DNA of 64,000 nucleotides from Lipingzhangella_A rawalii (GTDB taxonomy: Bacteria > Actinomycetota > Actinomycetes > Streptosporangiales > Streptosporangiaceae), in contig NZ_JAVLVT010000005.1 in NCBI RefSeq assembly GCF_031628175.1, positions 558,001-622,000 of the forward strand, in the 5' to 3' direction. This document shows positions 48,329 to 57,984 of the stretch, piece after piece; position 1 is the stretch's first letter, and each line of letters opens with the position of its first letter. Both the position numbers and the translations under genes were made by a program. The notes under the pieces were generated by a model. That model was not told the origin of the DNA and searched no databases. It was given only the letters and a program-made list of their open reading frames with translations.

Positions 48329-51127
48329 CTAGCCGTCGGGGTGACCACGCAGGATCAGCCTGGACAGCTCCACACGGGAGCGGACCTGTAGCAGACGGAA
48401 GATGTTGCGTAGGTGGTGCTCAACCGTGCGCGGGCTGATGTGCAGCTGCGCCGCGATCTCACGGTTCGTGGCACCCTCGGCCACCAGTTCGGCGATCTGC
48501 CGTTGCTGGCCGGTCAGGGGAATGGACGGCCCCGCCGTCTCCTCCGCCTCGCGATGTTTGGCGTCTCCGGTGGCACGCAGTTCCGTGCGTGCCCGCGCCG
48601 CCAAGAGCCGCACGTCGAGGTGTTCGAACACCTCCAGTGCGCAGTGCAGATGGTCCAGAGCCTGGCGGGGGGAACGCTGCCGCCGCAGGGTGGTCCCGTA
48701 GAGCAGCTGGGTCCGTGCGTACTCGATGCCGTCGTGCCCACCGGTGCGGTGGAGACGCAGTGCTTCTTCGAAGTGTTCCCGGCTGGACTCGCCGCTGGCC
48801 AGCAGTGCCCGGCAGCGCGCGAGCAGGGCCAGTGGCCCCGGACTGTCGGTGGTCGTGGCCCACCGCGCGTACTCGTTGAGGGCGACCGCCGCGCTGTCCG
48901 ACTCTTCGTTGAGTGCCGCCGCCTCCACGAAGTGGGGAATGGTCAGCACGCGGATGGCCGAATGGCTCTGGCCAGTCCCGCTGTGGGCCAGGGCCCGCAG
49001 ACGATAGGCCGCCTGGGCCGCCTCCCCCCGGGACAGGTCCAGAAAAGCCAACCCCCAGGTGCTCAGGGCCCGGGGCAAACCGAGACAGTTCTGGGCCGCC
49101 TGCTCAGTCGCGGTTCTCGCGCGTAGCCGACACGTTTCGCTGTCCCCCTGGATCGCCGAGAGCAAGGACAGCGCCGCGGTGAGATGCGCAGCCGAGTTGG
49201 ACTGGCCGGTTTCCCGGGACAGGCGCAGCCCGGTCAGGCAGTGACCCACCGCTGAGGGGTAGCGTTCGGTCCAGAACTCGGCGTAGACCAGGAATTCCAG
49301 GGCCTGTGGAATCAACGCGACCGCACCGGACTCACGTGCCAGTTCTACCGCCCGAGTAGCCAGAGTGTGGGCCTGGGCTTCGTCCCCCAGCTGGAGGGCA
49401 CAGATCGTGGACCAGATCAGTTCGGTGGGGTCGGCCGAGTGCGCGGCCAGATTCACCGCACGGCGCAGTGGCTCCACCGCCGAGGCATAGTTCCCCTGGA
49501 GTAGCGCGGCCGACCCCCGCACGTAGTCCGTTCCCAGCCGCACCGAGGGAGGATCGTCCACTCCGCACAGTTCGGTCACACGTTCCGCCGCAGCGGTGTA
49601 GCGGCGAACGTCGCCCGCCAGTGAGGCGGCTTCGGCCGCGCGCACCAGCGCACGCAGCGCCAGGTGTCGTTCCTTGGGTGCCAACGACTCCGCGGCCCCA
49701 CGCAGCATGGCGTAGGCGTCGATGGCGTTGTCGGAGCGCAGTGCCATGCTGCCCGTGATCAGATCGGTGATTCCGGGCGCCAGTGGAGTCGAGGAGTAGT
49801 GCCGTTGCCGCTCCAGCAGGTGCTGGGCCCGATGGGGCTGGCCGGCGAGCCAGGCGTGATGGGCTGCGGTTGCGATCCGGCAGCTCTTCGTTCCGGACAT
49901 GGGGGTCAGTTCCGCCGCCCGTTCCAGGGCGGTCGCGGAGGCTTCATAGCCGTAGGTGCTGCGCATGGACTCGGAACGCGCAGCCAGATCCGAGGCGATT
50001 CGCGCATCCGGCCCACGCGCCGCCGCCGCCCGGTGCCAGGCCTGGCGTGCCGGGTCCCGCCAGGCACCGAGGGTTTCGGCGAGCACCGCGTGTGCGGCAC
50101 GACGCCGATACAGAGGCGCATCCTGGTACACCGCATCCCGCAGGAGCGGATCACAGAACTCGACCTTGTTGTCCACCACACGCACCACGCCACGCTCCTC
50201 GGCGGGCTCCAGGGCCGCCACCGAGTCGGTTCCCGAATCGAGTGCCAGCACGAGAGTGTCCACGGGCAGTTCCGGGTCGGTCGCCGCGAGGTGCAGCAGC
50301 TGGAGCGTGGAGTCCGGTAGGTCAGCGATTCGGGCGACGTAGTCCTCGATGATGTCCCGCCCCAACGGCATGGGGTGGGGGAGTGCCTCCTGGCCGGCGA
50401 GCTGGGTGTCGCTCAGGGCGCCCAACAGGCTCAGCGCCGCGCGTGGATTTCCGTGTGCGGCGCGGACCAGTTCCGCGCGCACCGTGTCGGTGGGGGCGAT
50501 CGGTGCGGCGTCCGTCACCAGCTGGGCCACCGCATCCGGGGACAGGGGGGGAACGGGGAGCTGGGGGAGGCTGGGGAGTACCGGCTTGGACTGGCCGTCA
50601 CACGTGGCGCACAGCAGCACCAGTGCCGTGTTGTGTCGGATCCGTCGCGCCACGAAGGTCAGTACTTCCAGGGAGGACGGGTCCAGCAGGTGGGCGTCGT
50701 CCACGGTCAGGGTAAGGGGACGCTCCTGGGCCACCTGGTGCAGCAGGTCGTGTACCGCGATCGATAGGGGAAACCGCTCCGTGTCGGCGATGCGACCGGT
50801 GTCCAGCATCTGACGCAGCAGGGCGCCGTGTTCGCCGGACAGCATCGTGGTGCGTTCCAGGAGCGGAAGCAGAAGCTGCTGGAGGCCGGCGTAGGCGAGG
50901 GTGGTCTCCGTGGGGACCCCGGCGGCCTCGAGGTGCAGATGCTCGGCGCTTTCGCCTCGGGCGGCGTCCAACAGCGCCGACTTGCCACAGCCCGGCGCTC
51001 CGGACAACACCAGTGAACCGCCGGAGCCCGCGGCGGCCCCGGACAGTAGGCGCGCGATCCGGGAGCGCTCGCGGGAGCGTCCCCGCAGCGTCGGCGGATG
51101 CGTGAGGAACCTAACACTGTTCTGCAC
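48329..51127 (-). CDS. large ATP-binding LuxR-family (LAL-type) regulator
   Basis: 932 residues. N-terminal AAA/NACHT-like ATPase with Walker A GAPGCGKSA (43-51) and Walker B LTVDDAHLLDP. A long helical TPR-like middle follows. The C-terminal LuxR HTH lies at about 868-925 (LTGQQRQIAELVAEGATNREIAAQLHISPRTVEHHLRNIF, in parts). Such proteins usually activate catabolic or biosynthetic clusters. It is 48 bp upstream of and codirectional with livG, so it may regulate the liv operon it leads. GTG 51127 lacks a clear ribosome site. Confidence 0.9.
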   Translation of the reverse strand: MQNSVRFLTHPPTLRGRSRERSRIARLLSGAAAGSGGSLVLSGAPGCGKSALLDAARGESAEHLHLEAAGVPTETTLAYAGLQQLLLPLLERTTMLSGEHGALLRQMLDTGRIADTERFPLSIAVHDLLHQVAQERPLTLTVDDAHLLDPSSLEVLTFVARRIRHNTALVLLCATCDGQSKPVLPSLPQLPVPPLSPDAVAQLVTDAAPIAPTDTVRAELVRAAHGNPRAALSLLGALSDTQLAGQEALPHPMPLGRDIIEDYVARIADLPDSTLQLLHLAATDPELPVDTLVLALDSGTDSVAALEPAEERGVVRVVDNKVEFCDPLLRDAVYQDAPLYRRRAAHAVLAETLGAWRDPARQAWHRAAAARGPDARIASDLAARSESMRSTYGYEASATALERAAELTPMSGTKSCRIATAAHHAWLAGQPHRAQHLLERQRHYSSTPLAPGITDLITGSMALRSDNAIDAYAMLRGAAESLAPKERHLALRALVRAAEAASLAGDVRRYTAAAERVTELCGVDDPPSVRLGTDYVRGSAALLQGNYASAVEPLRRAVNLAAHSADPTELIWSTICALQLGDEAQAHTLATRAVELARESGAVALIPQALEFLVYAEFWTERYPSAVGHCLTGLRLSRETGQSNSAAHLTAALSLLSAIQGDSETCRLRARTATEQAAQNCLGLPRALSTWGLAFLDLSRGEAAQAAYRLRALAHSGTGQSHSAIRVLTIPHFVEAAALNEESDSAAVALNEYARWATTTDSPGPLALLARCRALLASGESSREHFEEALRLHRTGGHDGIEYARTQLLYGTTLRRQRSPRQALDHLHCALEVFEHLDVRLLAARARTELRATGDAKHREAEETAGPSIPLTGQQRQIAELVAEGATNREIAAQLHISPRTVEHHLRNIFRLLQVRSRVELSRLILRGHPDG

Positions 51128-51714
51128 AAGTGCGATTATTGGACATTACCCCCTGCTTTGGGGAGACCCTCGTCACGATGACTGGTGATTTCCCTGACCT
51201 GGATCGGCGAGATCCGGGTCGCCTGCACCGGCGGGAGGTGCCTTGTGGGGTGTCCGCGGGGGCGCGGGGAGACGGGGAGGCGAGGAGGCATCGCCAGGGC
51301 GGGCAGCACTCACCATTGACTACATATTGTGATGAATAGTCACTTTTTGTGCCCGAGGTGTTCGCGAGTCGTGGCGCCGGAAGGTCAGGGATGAGGCGGA
51401 GCTGACTCGGTCGTCTGTGCAGGGGGAGCGCAGTTGGGCGTCCGGAATATCTAGCACGCGAGGAATTTAGTTCGATTTCAGGGTGACCAAAAATGTAGCC
51501 TAAAATGTAAAATGATATTCGCGCCAGATTGGTGGTATGGTAAGGGGAATATATCCTGGAGGGTCTGGTTGTCAAGTCGGTCGGATGATACGGTATTTCT
51601 TGAATCTAGTTCTGGCTCACGGGGTGAAGTGCGGGCCGGATTGCTTGCGGAGCTTTTTCAATTTCGTGTCTATCGATGTCACTGTGTGTAGCGGCTCAGA
51701 TATAAGGAGGTACG
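51128..51714. other. AT-richer 0.6-kb divergent leader (LAL regulator / decarboxylase)
   Basis: Base composition drops well below the surrounding GC between about 51300 and 51700. It holds a TGACTA-N14-TAGTCA dyad at 51317-51342 and the decarboxylase ribosome site. A possible promoter, TTGTCA at 51569-51574 with GGTATT 17 bp later, is weak. A 154-codon minus-strand frame (51111-51575) has no recognisable features and is not called. Confidence 0.55.
51317..51342. promoter_or_regulatory. candidate operator dyad in the AT-rich leader
   Basis: TGACTA at 51317-51322 and TAGTCA at 51337-51342 are perfect 6-bp arms separated by 14 bp, about 190 bp upstream of the LAL regulator start and 370 bp upstream of the decarboxylase. 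Short arms, so chance is not excluded. Confidence 0.35.
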
Positions 51715-54009
51715 GTGCCGACGGATGCGGTGCTCTTCGTGTCACCGGATGGTCGCAAACTCCAGGGGGTCGCCTCGGCCTTGGCAGACCGCGGATACAC
51801 CGTCTGCTGGGCTCAGTCCGTGGACCAGGCCCGTGGGGAGATCGCGGACCTGGGCAATCTCAGTGCTGTCGTCGTGGACAGCTCCCTGGATCGAGAATCA
51901 GCCGATTTCGTATCGGTCCATGGCTCCGTGGCACGGGTGGTGTCCACGGTTCGCGGTCGATCTCGGCGGGACTCGGGGCGGGTGTCCGTTTTTCTCGCCC
52001 TCGCATCGGTGTCGACCGAGGTCAGTCACCTGATGCATCCATTCGGTATATCTGACTACTTCGCTCCGGACGAAGACGGCGATGATTTTGTTTCCGGGAG
52101 AATTCATGCCGCTGTTCGTGGCGATCGGTCGCCTCGGCGTCCTCCATTCTATCGAGCGCTGCGCGAGGCCTACGAGGATCGGACGTACTCCTGGCACACG
52201 CCTTCGCACTCGGGGGGAGCGGCCTTCCTGAAGTCAGACCTGGGGCGAGATTTCGTGGAGTTCTATGGTGAGCAGTTGTTCCGTACCGACGTTTCCGTGT
52301 CGGTCCCACGCCTCGGTTCTCTGGTCGAGCACGATGGTCCGATCGGCGAGGCGGAACGGAACGCAGCGCGTGTCTTCGGAGCCGACCACACCTACTTTGT
52401 CCTGAACGGAACGTCCACAGCCGACCGCATCGTTGGCCAGCACATGCTGGGGCCCGGAGATATAGCGATCGTGGATCGCAACTGTCACAAGGCAGTGGTG
52501 CACGCGTTGGTGCTGGGGCATGCCCGTCCCGTCTTCCTTCCCCCCACGCGCAACGGCCTGGGCATGATCGGTCCGGTCCCGGTCCGGAATCTGGAACGCG
52601 AGGGGGTGCGTTCCTTGGTAGCGGCCAACCCCCTGGTCCACGCACAGGAGGATGCCCACCACCTCGCCGTCATCACCAATTCCACCTACGACGGCGTGTG
52701 CTACGACGCCCCGTGGGCCAGTTCACTCCTCGCCCAGAGTGTCGCCTGCGTTCACTTCGACGAGGCCTGGTTCGGATACGCGCACTTCCACCCCCTGTAC
52801 CAGGGGCGGTACGGGATGGCTGTCGACGCGCACACACTGCCGTCCGCGGACCGCCCCGCAGTGTTCGCAAGCCAGTCCACCCACAAGATGCTGCCTGCCC
52901 TCTCCCAGAGCGCGATGCTCCATGTGCGTACCGCACCCCGGGCCCCGATCGATCCCGCGCAGCTGGATGAGACCTTCATGATGCATGCCAGTACCTCACC
53001 CTCCTACCCGTTACTCGCCTCCCTGGACGTGGCGACCGGGATGCTGGACGGCCCCGCGGGCAGTGAGCTGATCGCCGACTCGGTGGCCGAAGCGGTCAGC
53101 TTTCGTCAGTCGTTCATACGCCTGCGGGACATGTTCATCGGCCAGGGAACGGACTGGTTCTTCAACCTGTGGCAACCACCGAAGGTCACCGACCCGGAAA
53201 CGGGATCCCGCTACGGTTTCGCCGAAGCTCCCCAGGAGCTGCTCGTCACCACACCAAGCTGCTGGACGCTCGATCCTGAGGAAGACTGGCACGGCTTCGA
53301 CGGACTCCACCCCGGATACTGTCTCCTTGACCCGTTGAAAGTCACCGTGATGTGCCCGGGTGTACAGGTGGACGGGACGGTCGACAGCTGGGGGGTTCCG
53401 GCGTCCGTTCTCGCTGCCTACCTGCGTAGTCGGCGCGTTCTGGTGGAAAAGACCAGCGGCTATACGGTACTCGTACTGTTCTCCCTGGGCAGCACCCGGT
53501 CCAAGAGCATCAGCCTGTTGCAGACGCTGCGGGACTTCAAGGAGCTGTACGACCGCGGCGCACCGCTCACAGAGGTCCTGCCCGACCTGGTGGAACAGTA
53601 CCCACACCGGTACGCCGAGCTCACACTGCCCGAGTTGTGCTCCCACCTCCACGATCTATACCGGAGCACGCAGCTGACCGAGTTGTTGGATCTCGCGTTC
53701 ACGACCCTTCCCGAACCGGCCCTGACTCCGGCTGACTGCTACCAGCGGGTACGCCGCCAGGGCACGGACCGCGTCCCACTCGCCAAGGCGGCGAGTCGCG
53801 TCGTTGCCACGATGGTTGTTGTGACACCTCCCGGAATCCCGCTGCTCGTTCCGGGGGAACGCGTGGGTGCCCCGGACGGCCCGGTCCTGCGCTACCTGCG
53901 GGCGCTCGAGGAGTATGACCGGATGTTCCCCGGCCTCGGCACGGAGATTCACGGAATCATCCGAGATCCGCAGACCGGAGACTACAGCCTGAGCTGCCTC
54001 GCCGAGTGA
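51715..54009 (+). CDS. Orn/Lys/Arg decarboxylase, AdiA/LdcI-type (PLP-dependent)
   Basis: 764 residues. N-terminal wing (receiver-like) domain at about 1-140, then the fold-type I PLP core with D349 in HFDEAWFGY and the Schiff-base K391 in SQSTHK, and the C-terminal domain. Some blocks look arginine-decarboxylase-like (STYDGVCYDA, HFDEAW); others look lysine-decarboxylase-like (FHPLYQGRYGM, FMMHASTSPSYP, WFFNLWQPPKV). The substrate is thus open: it makes agmatine or cadaverine and consumes a proton. GTG 51715 has a perfect AGGAGG. No antiporter gene is adjacent. Such long forms are commoner in proteobacteria and firmicutes than in actinobacteria, from memory. Confidence 0.9.
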   Translation: MPTDAVLFVSPDGRKLQGVASALADRGYTVCWAQSVDQARGEIADLGNLSAVVVDSSLDRESADFVSVHGSVARVVSTVRGRSRRDSGRVSVFLALASVSTEVSHLMHPFGISDYFAPDEDGDDFVSGRIHAAVRGDRSPRRPPFYRALREAYEDRTYSWHTPSHSGGAAFLKSDLGRDFVEFYGEQLFRTDVSVSVPRLGSLVEHDGPIGEAERNAARVFGADHTYFVLNGTSTADRIVGQHMLGPGDIAIVDRNCHKAVVHALVLGHARPVFLPPTRNGLGMIGPVPVRNLEREGVRSLVAANPLVHAQEDAHHLAVITNSTYDGVCYDAPWASSLLAQSVACVHFDEAWFGYAHFHPLYQGRYGMAVDAHTLPSADRPAVFASQSTHKMLPALSQSAMLHVRTAPRAPIDPAQLDETFMMHASTSPSYPLLASLDVATGMLDGPAGSELIADSVAEAVSFRQSFIRLRDMFIGQGTDWFFNLWQPPKVTDPETGSRYGFAEAPQELLVTTPSCWTLDPEEDWHGFDGLHPGYCLLDPLKVTVMCPGVQVDGTVDSWGVPASVLAAYLRSRRVLVEKTSGYTVLVLFSLGSTRSKSISLLQTLRDFKELYDRGAPLTEVLPDLVEQYPHRYAELTLPELCSHLHDLYRSTQLTELLDLAFTTLPEPALTPADCYQRVRRQGTDRVPLAKAASRVVATMVVVTPPGIPLLVPGERVGAPDGPVLRYLRALEEYDRMFPGLGTEIHGIIRDPQTGDYSLSCLAE

Positions 54010-54116
54010 TCCGGCGCCGTGACCGGGACTGTGCGCCCAGCCCGCCGGTGCACGCGACATCTCGCGGGACCACTGCGCGTACACCGAGCCCGCCGCCGTG
54101 GTGATGCGCTGCGGCG

Positions 54117-55127
54117 TCAGCGATTCGGGAAGCCCGGGGAGGTGTCCAGGTCGAGCCCCAGCAGTGCAGCAGCGTTGTCGTGGCACACCGCCCGCAGCCA
54201 GTCCGAACCGAGCTCGAGGCGCACCAGAGCCTGGAGTGCCTCGACGTAGGGGTAGGGAATGTTGGGGAAGTCGCTGCCGAACAGCACCCGATGGCCCAGC
54301 GCCCGCAGCCGGGGCAGCTCGTCCCGGGGGAACGGGGTCGTGCGTTCCGTGAACTCCGTGAAGACCATCGTCGTGTCCAGGTACACGTTTGGGTACCGCT
54401 CCACGAGATCCAGGAAGGAGCGGTACTCCGGCAAACCGAGATGGGCCACCACCAGGTACAGGCGCGGAAACCGCGCCAGTACCTCACGAATCGGCCCGGG
54501 GCCCGTGTAGCTACCCGGCATGGGGCCGGATCCACAGTGGATCACCACGGGCGTCTGCCGCTCCTGGAGGGCCGCCCACACCGGATCCAGCAGCCTCGAC
54601 CGCGGGTCATAGTCGCCCACCTGGACATGCGCCTTGACGATGCGGGCCCCGGAATCCAGTGCCGCCACCATATAGTCCCCCGCCCCGGGCTCCGGGTAGA
54701 ACGTGGCCGTGTGCACACAGTCCGGGGTGCGGGCGGCGAAATCACCGGCCCAGGCGTTGAGCCAGGCCGCCATCTGGGGCTTATGCGGGTACACCAGGGA
54801 CGAAAACGCCCGCACCCCGTAGGCCCGCAACCGCTCCAGCCGACGGTGCTCCGCCTCCCGATAGGTGATCGGCCAGGCTCGACCAACGAGTGGTCCCGCC
54901 GCGTCAAAGTAGGCCCACACCTTGTCCAACACCCGCTGCGGCATGAAGTGGGTATGGACATCAACCAGACCAGGCAGACCCAGCGCACGCCAGAATTCCA
55001 CCACCGGCGCGGAGTCGTCATCCGCGGTCGGGCCGGCACCCGGAGGCGGTTCGGCCCCGTCGTGCGGCGCGGCCGCCCGCGAGTGCCCGAGTGTCCCGGT
55101 GGGATCCGGTGTCCCGGATACGCACAC
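54117..55127 (-). CDS. amidohydrolase-superfamily (amidohydrolase 2) metal hydrolase
   Basis: About 336 residues. TIM-barrel metal hydrolase: DVHTHF (metal-binding H-x-H), KAHVQVGDYDP, VIHCGSG, VAHLGLPEY and FGSDFPNIPYPY with the catalytic D. It resembles ACMSD-type decarboxylases/hydrolases; the reaction is not determinable. The start is uncertain: GTG 55127 follows a GGGGG stretch, and the frame is open further to 55268, while the conserved part begins only near residue 35. Convergent with the decarboxylase gene (107 bp between stops). Confidence 0.82.
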   Translation of the reverse strand: MCVSGTPDPTGTLGHSRAAAPHDGAEPPPGAGPTADDDSAPVVEFWRALGLPGLVDVHTHFMPQRVLDKVWAYFDAAGPLVGRAWPITYREAEHRRLERLRAYGVRAFSSLVYPHKPQMAAWLNAWAGDFAARTPDCVHTATFYPEPGAGDYMVAALDSGARIVKAHVQVGDYDPRSRLLDPVWAALQERQTPVVIHCGSGPMPGSYTGPGPIREVLARFPRLYLVVAHLGLPEYRSFLDLVERYPNVYLDTTMVFTEFTERTTPFPRDELPRLRALGHRVLFGSDFPNIPYPYVEALQALVRLELGSDWLRAVCHDNAAALLGLDLDTSPGFPNR

Positions 55128-55368
55128 GATGCCCCCAACAACGATCCGGTCCGCTCGTTCGATCCCACACAGCCTAGGACGTGGCCTCGGACAGCCGTGC
55201 GTCGGGACCGAACCGTCGGCACCGGTGTGCTCCCCGCCGACGCGCCACCAACCGTGCCCGCCATCCACGCACCCGGTGCGTTCGGTATCCCCGTGCGTGT
55301 GTGTCTGGATCGTGTCCCAGCACCGGCACCCTTAGAGTGGCGCTGGACAGCCGAAAGGGGAGGGCGAG

Positions 55369-56229
55369 TTGACCCAGCAACAGCGGATGGTCGACCTCGC
55401 GGGTGACGTCTCGGCGCCCGCCGTTGGTCAGGGAACCTGGTTCATGGGTGAGGACCACAGTCAGCGTGCTGCCGAGGTACGCGCGCTCCAGATGGGGCTC
55501 GACCTGGGGATGACCCTGATCGACACCGCGGAGATGTACGGAGAAGGCGGTGCTGAAGAGGTCGTGGGGTCCGCCATCGCCGGGCGTCGGGACGAGGTGA
55601 CTCTGGTCTCCAAGGTCTATCCCCACAACGCGGGCAACCCGGCGGCGAAACGCTCCTGTGAGCGCAGCCTCCAACGGCTTGGCACCGACTATCTGGACGT
55701 GTACCTGCTGCACTGGCGGGGTTCCGTGCCGCTGGAAGAGACCGTCGAGGTGCTGGAGGAGCTCCGGCACAGTGGCAAGATCCGGCGCTGGGGCGTCTCC
55801 AACCTGGACGTCGACGAAATGCGCGAACTGTGGAGCGTGCCCGGTGGGGTTGGCTGCGTGACCAACCAGGTCCTCTACCACCTGGGATCCCGCGGAATCG
55901 AGTACGACCTGCTGCCGTGGTGTCGGGAACACGGCGTCCCGGTGATGGCCTACGCCCCACTCGGACACGGCGGCGCCGCCAAGCGTCAGGTACTCGAGAA
56001 TCCCACACTGGTAGAGATCGCTTCCGGGCACGGGGTCAGCCCGGCCCAGGTCGCCCTCGCGTGGACGATCCGTGAGCGTGACGTCCTGGCCATCCCCAAG
56101 GCGGTTAGCGAGCAGCACGTCCGGGACAATGCCGCTGCGCTACGCCTCCGCCTCACCGAGGCGGAACTGGCCCAGCTGGACGCCGCGTTTCCACCTCCGC
56201 AGCGTCGGCAGCCGCTCGACATCATCTGA
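55369..56229 (+). CDS. aldo/keto reductase
   Basis: 286 residues. NADPH-dependent carbonyl reductase. The catalytic tetrad is in place: D and Y in LIDTAEMYGEG, K in TLVSKVYP, H in YLLHWRG. The nucleotide-binding C-terminal AIPKAVSEQHVRDNAAALRLRL is standard. The start is TTG 55369, with AAAGGGGAGGG at 55355-55363. Monocistronic; convergent with hyuA across a strong hairpin. Confidence 0.93.
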   Translation: MTQQQRMVDLAGDVSAPAVGQGTWFMGEDHSQRAAEVRALQMGLDLGMTLIDTAEMYGEGGAEEVVGSAIAGRRDEVTLVSKVYPHNAGNPAAKRSCERSLQRLGTDYLDVYLLHWRGSVPLEETVEVLEELRHSGKIRRWGVSNLDVDEMRELWSVPGGVGCVTNQVLYHLGSRGIEYDLLPWCREHGVPVMAYAPLGHGGAAKRQVLENPTLVEIASGHGVSPAQVALAWTIRERDVLAIPKAVSEQHVRDNAAALRLRLTEAELAQLDAAFPPPQRRQPLDII

Positions 56230-56243
56230 GGTTCCGCGGTGCC

Positions 56244-56287
56244 GTGCGGGGCCGCGCGCCGTGGGTGCGCCCGGGGCGGCCCCGCAC
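56244..56287. terminator. bidirectional terminator between aldo/keto reductase and hyuA
   Basis: A perfect 12-bp stem, GTGCGGGGCCGC at 56244-56255 and its complement at 56276-56287, with a 20-nt loop, between converging stop codons. Confidence 0.75.
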
Positions 56288-56334
56288 GCACCCACCGGGC
56301 AGCGCAGTGTGAATCGTGAACCCCGCGGTCGCTG

Positions 56335-57984
56335 TCAGTCGTTGGTTCCAGCCAGCGGCCCGGCGGCCTTGACCCGCAGACGCACCGCGGGCTCCCGCAG
56401 GTAAGAAAGCGGAATCTCGTCGATCTCCACGACCTCGACAACGGAGGGGTCCGCACCCGCCCGCACCGCAGCCGCGACGGCTGCCTCGCGGGCGTCGTCG
56501 ATCAGTCGGGTGCGGCTCGCCCCGCCCTGGCCAACCTCGACGATCCGGTCCACGTTGCCACTAACCGTGCCGATCGCCGCCCCGATCGCGTTGGCCACAT
56601 CATGGTGGGCCGGGCGGAGCACTCCCGTGGTTCCGGGAACGGTGTCGGGAACGAGGACGCTACCGCCGCCCACCGCAATGAGTGGTAGATCGGTACCCGA
56701 GGACTTGATCCGATCGATGGCATCGGCGATTTCCGCGTCGGCATGCTCCAGGGCTGCGGACAGCGATAGGTGCCCGGGCAGTAGGGAACGGTCACCGAAC
56801 TCGCCACGCCCGGCGGCCACCGCCGCATCCGACAGGGTTGGTGTCGCGCCACCGAACACCAGCGCCTCCTCGGCGAGCCGATAGCCGACGCTGTCCGGAC
56901 CGACCGTGGGCGGCCCCTCGTCCCGGAAGCGCACCACAGTCCCGCCACCGATGGCGATACTGACCAGGTCGGGCATACGGAAGTTGGTCGCGACACCACC
57001 AACCTCCACCCCGAATGCCGATTCGCGGGGGAAGGTCTGGGTGAGCGCGCCCACGTCCGCCGACGTTCCACCCACATCCACGACCAGGGCATTGGGCTCA
57101 CCGGTGAGCATCGCCGCCCCGCGCAGGCTGTTGGCGGGTCCGGAGCCGATGGTCAGAACCGGAGCGCGTCGGGTTTCCTCCAGGCTGAGGAGAGTCCCGT
57201 CGTTCTGCGCGAAATAGGGGATCGCGTGTCCCAGGTCGTGGCTGTCCAGTCCAGCCCGGATCGCGTCGATGAGGTGAGTGGCCACCCCGCCCAGGGCCGC
57301 GTTGAGGATCGTCGTGTTCTCCCGCTCCAGCAACCCCAGGGAACCCAGCTCGTGGGACATGGACACCGGGATGTCGCCCAGCTCCCTCCGGATCACCTCG
57401 GCCGCGTGCCGCTCCTGGTCGGGAGCAGCCGGAGAGAACACACCGCACACGGCGATGGCTTCGGCTCGCTCCGCCACCGTCGCGCAGAACCGCGACACGG
57501 CCTCGGTGTCGAAGGCGGCGGCCGCACTTCCGTCGAGCTCCACCCCGCCCCGGACAATGGCGGAGCCCGCGTCGACCTGGGCGCACAGGTCCGGTGGCCA
57601 ACCGAACATGGGTCTGATCGCGGTCGAGGCGGGTGCCCCGATCCGCAGCACGGCCACGCGGCGCAGCCCGTTCCGCTGGAGCACCGCGTTGGTCGCGTGT
57701 GTGGTGCCGATCATGACCCGGGCGACCTGGTGTGGATGCGCCCCCGCACGTTCGGGCGTGGTGGGGTCCGCGAGCACGCCGCGTAGGGCCTGCGTGACCC
57801 CTGAAGTGATGTCGGCGGATGTGGCGACCTTGGTTCGCGCGAGGACGTCCGCGGCCGTCATGGTGTTCTGGCTCGTGGACGTGGGGTCCTGCTCGCGCAG
57901 GACCACGGCGTCGGTGTTGGTTCCGCCCACATCGATTCCGATCCGCAGGCGCGGCGCGTGCGCGCGGGGGTTGGGCTTGTTCAT
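56335..57984 (-). CDS. hydantoinase/oxoprolinase family protein (HyuA-type)
   Basis: 549 residues. ATP-dependent amidase superfamily with an actin-like fold. IGIDVGGTNTDAVVL (phosphate-1 loop), TTHATNAVLQRNGLRRVAVLRIG, SHELGSLGLLERENTTILNA and VDVGGTSADVGAL (second nucleotide loop). Overlaps the DUF917 gene by 4 bp, a pairing common in bacteria and taken to mark one pathway. Substrate unknown; hydantoins or lactams are possible. Confidence 0.9.
   Translation of the reverse strand: MNKPNPRAHAPRLRIGIDVGGTNTDAVVLREQDPTSTSQNTMTAADVLARTKVATSADITSGVTQALRGVLADPTTPERAGAHPHQVARVMIGTTHATNAVLQRNGLRRVAVLRIGAPASTAIRPMFGWPPDLCAQVDAGSAIVRGGVELDGSAAAAFDTEAVSRFCATVAERAEAIAVCGVFSPAAPDQERHAAEVIRRELGDIPVSMSHELGSLGLLERENTTILNAALGGVATHLIDAIRAGLDSHDLGHAIPYFAQNDGTLLSLEETRRAPVLTIGSGPANSLRGAAMLTGEPNALVVDVGGTSADVGALTQTFPRESAFGVEVGGVATNFRMPDLVSIAIGGGTVVRFRDEGPPTVGPDSVGYRLAEEALVFGGATPTLSDAAVAAGRGEFGDRSLLPGHLSLSAALEHADAEIADAIDRIKSSGTDLPLIAVGGGSVLVPDTVPGTTGVLRPAHHDVANAIGAAIGTVSGNVDRIVEVGQGGASRTRLIDDAREAAVAAAVRAGADPSVVEVVEIDEIPLSYLREPAVRLRVKAAGPLAGTND

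Noticed and set aside
51111..51575. 154-codon minus-strand frame in the AT-rich leader
   Set aside because: No recognisable motif and it overlaps the LAL regulator start; probably chance.
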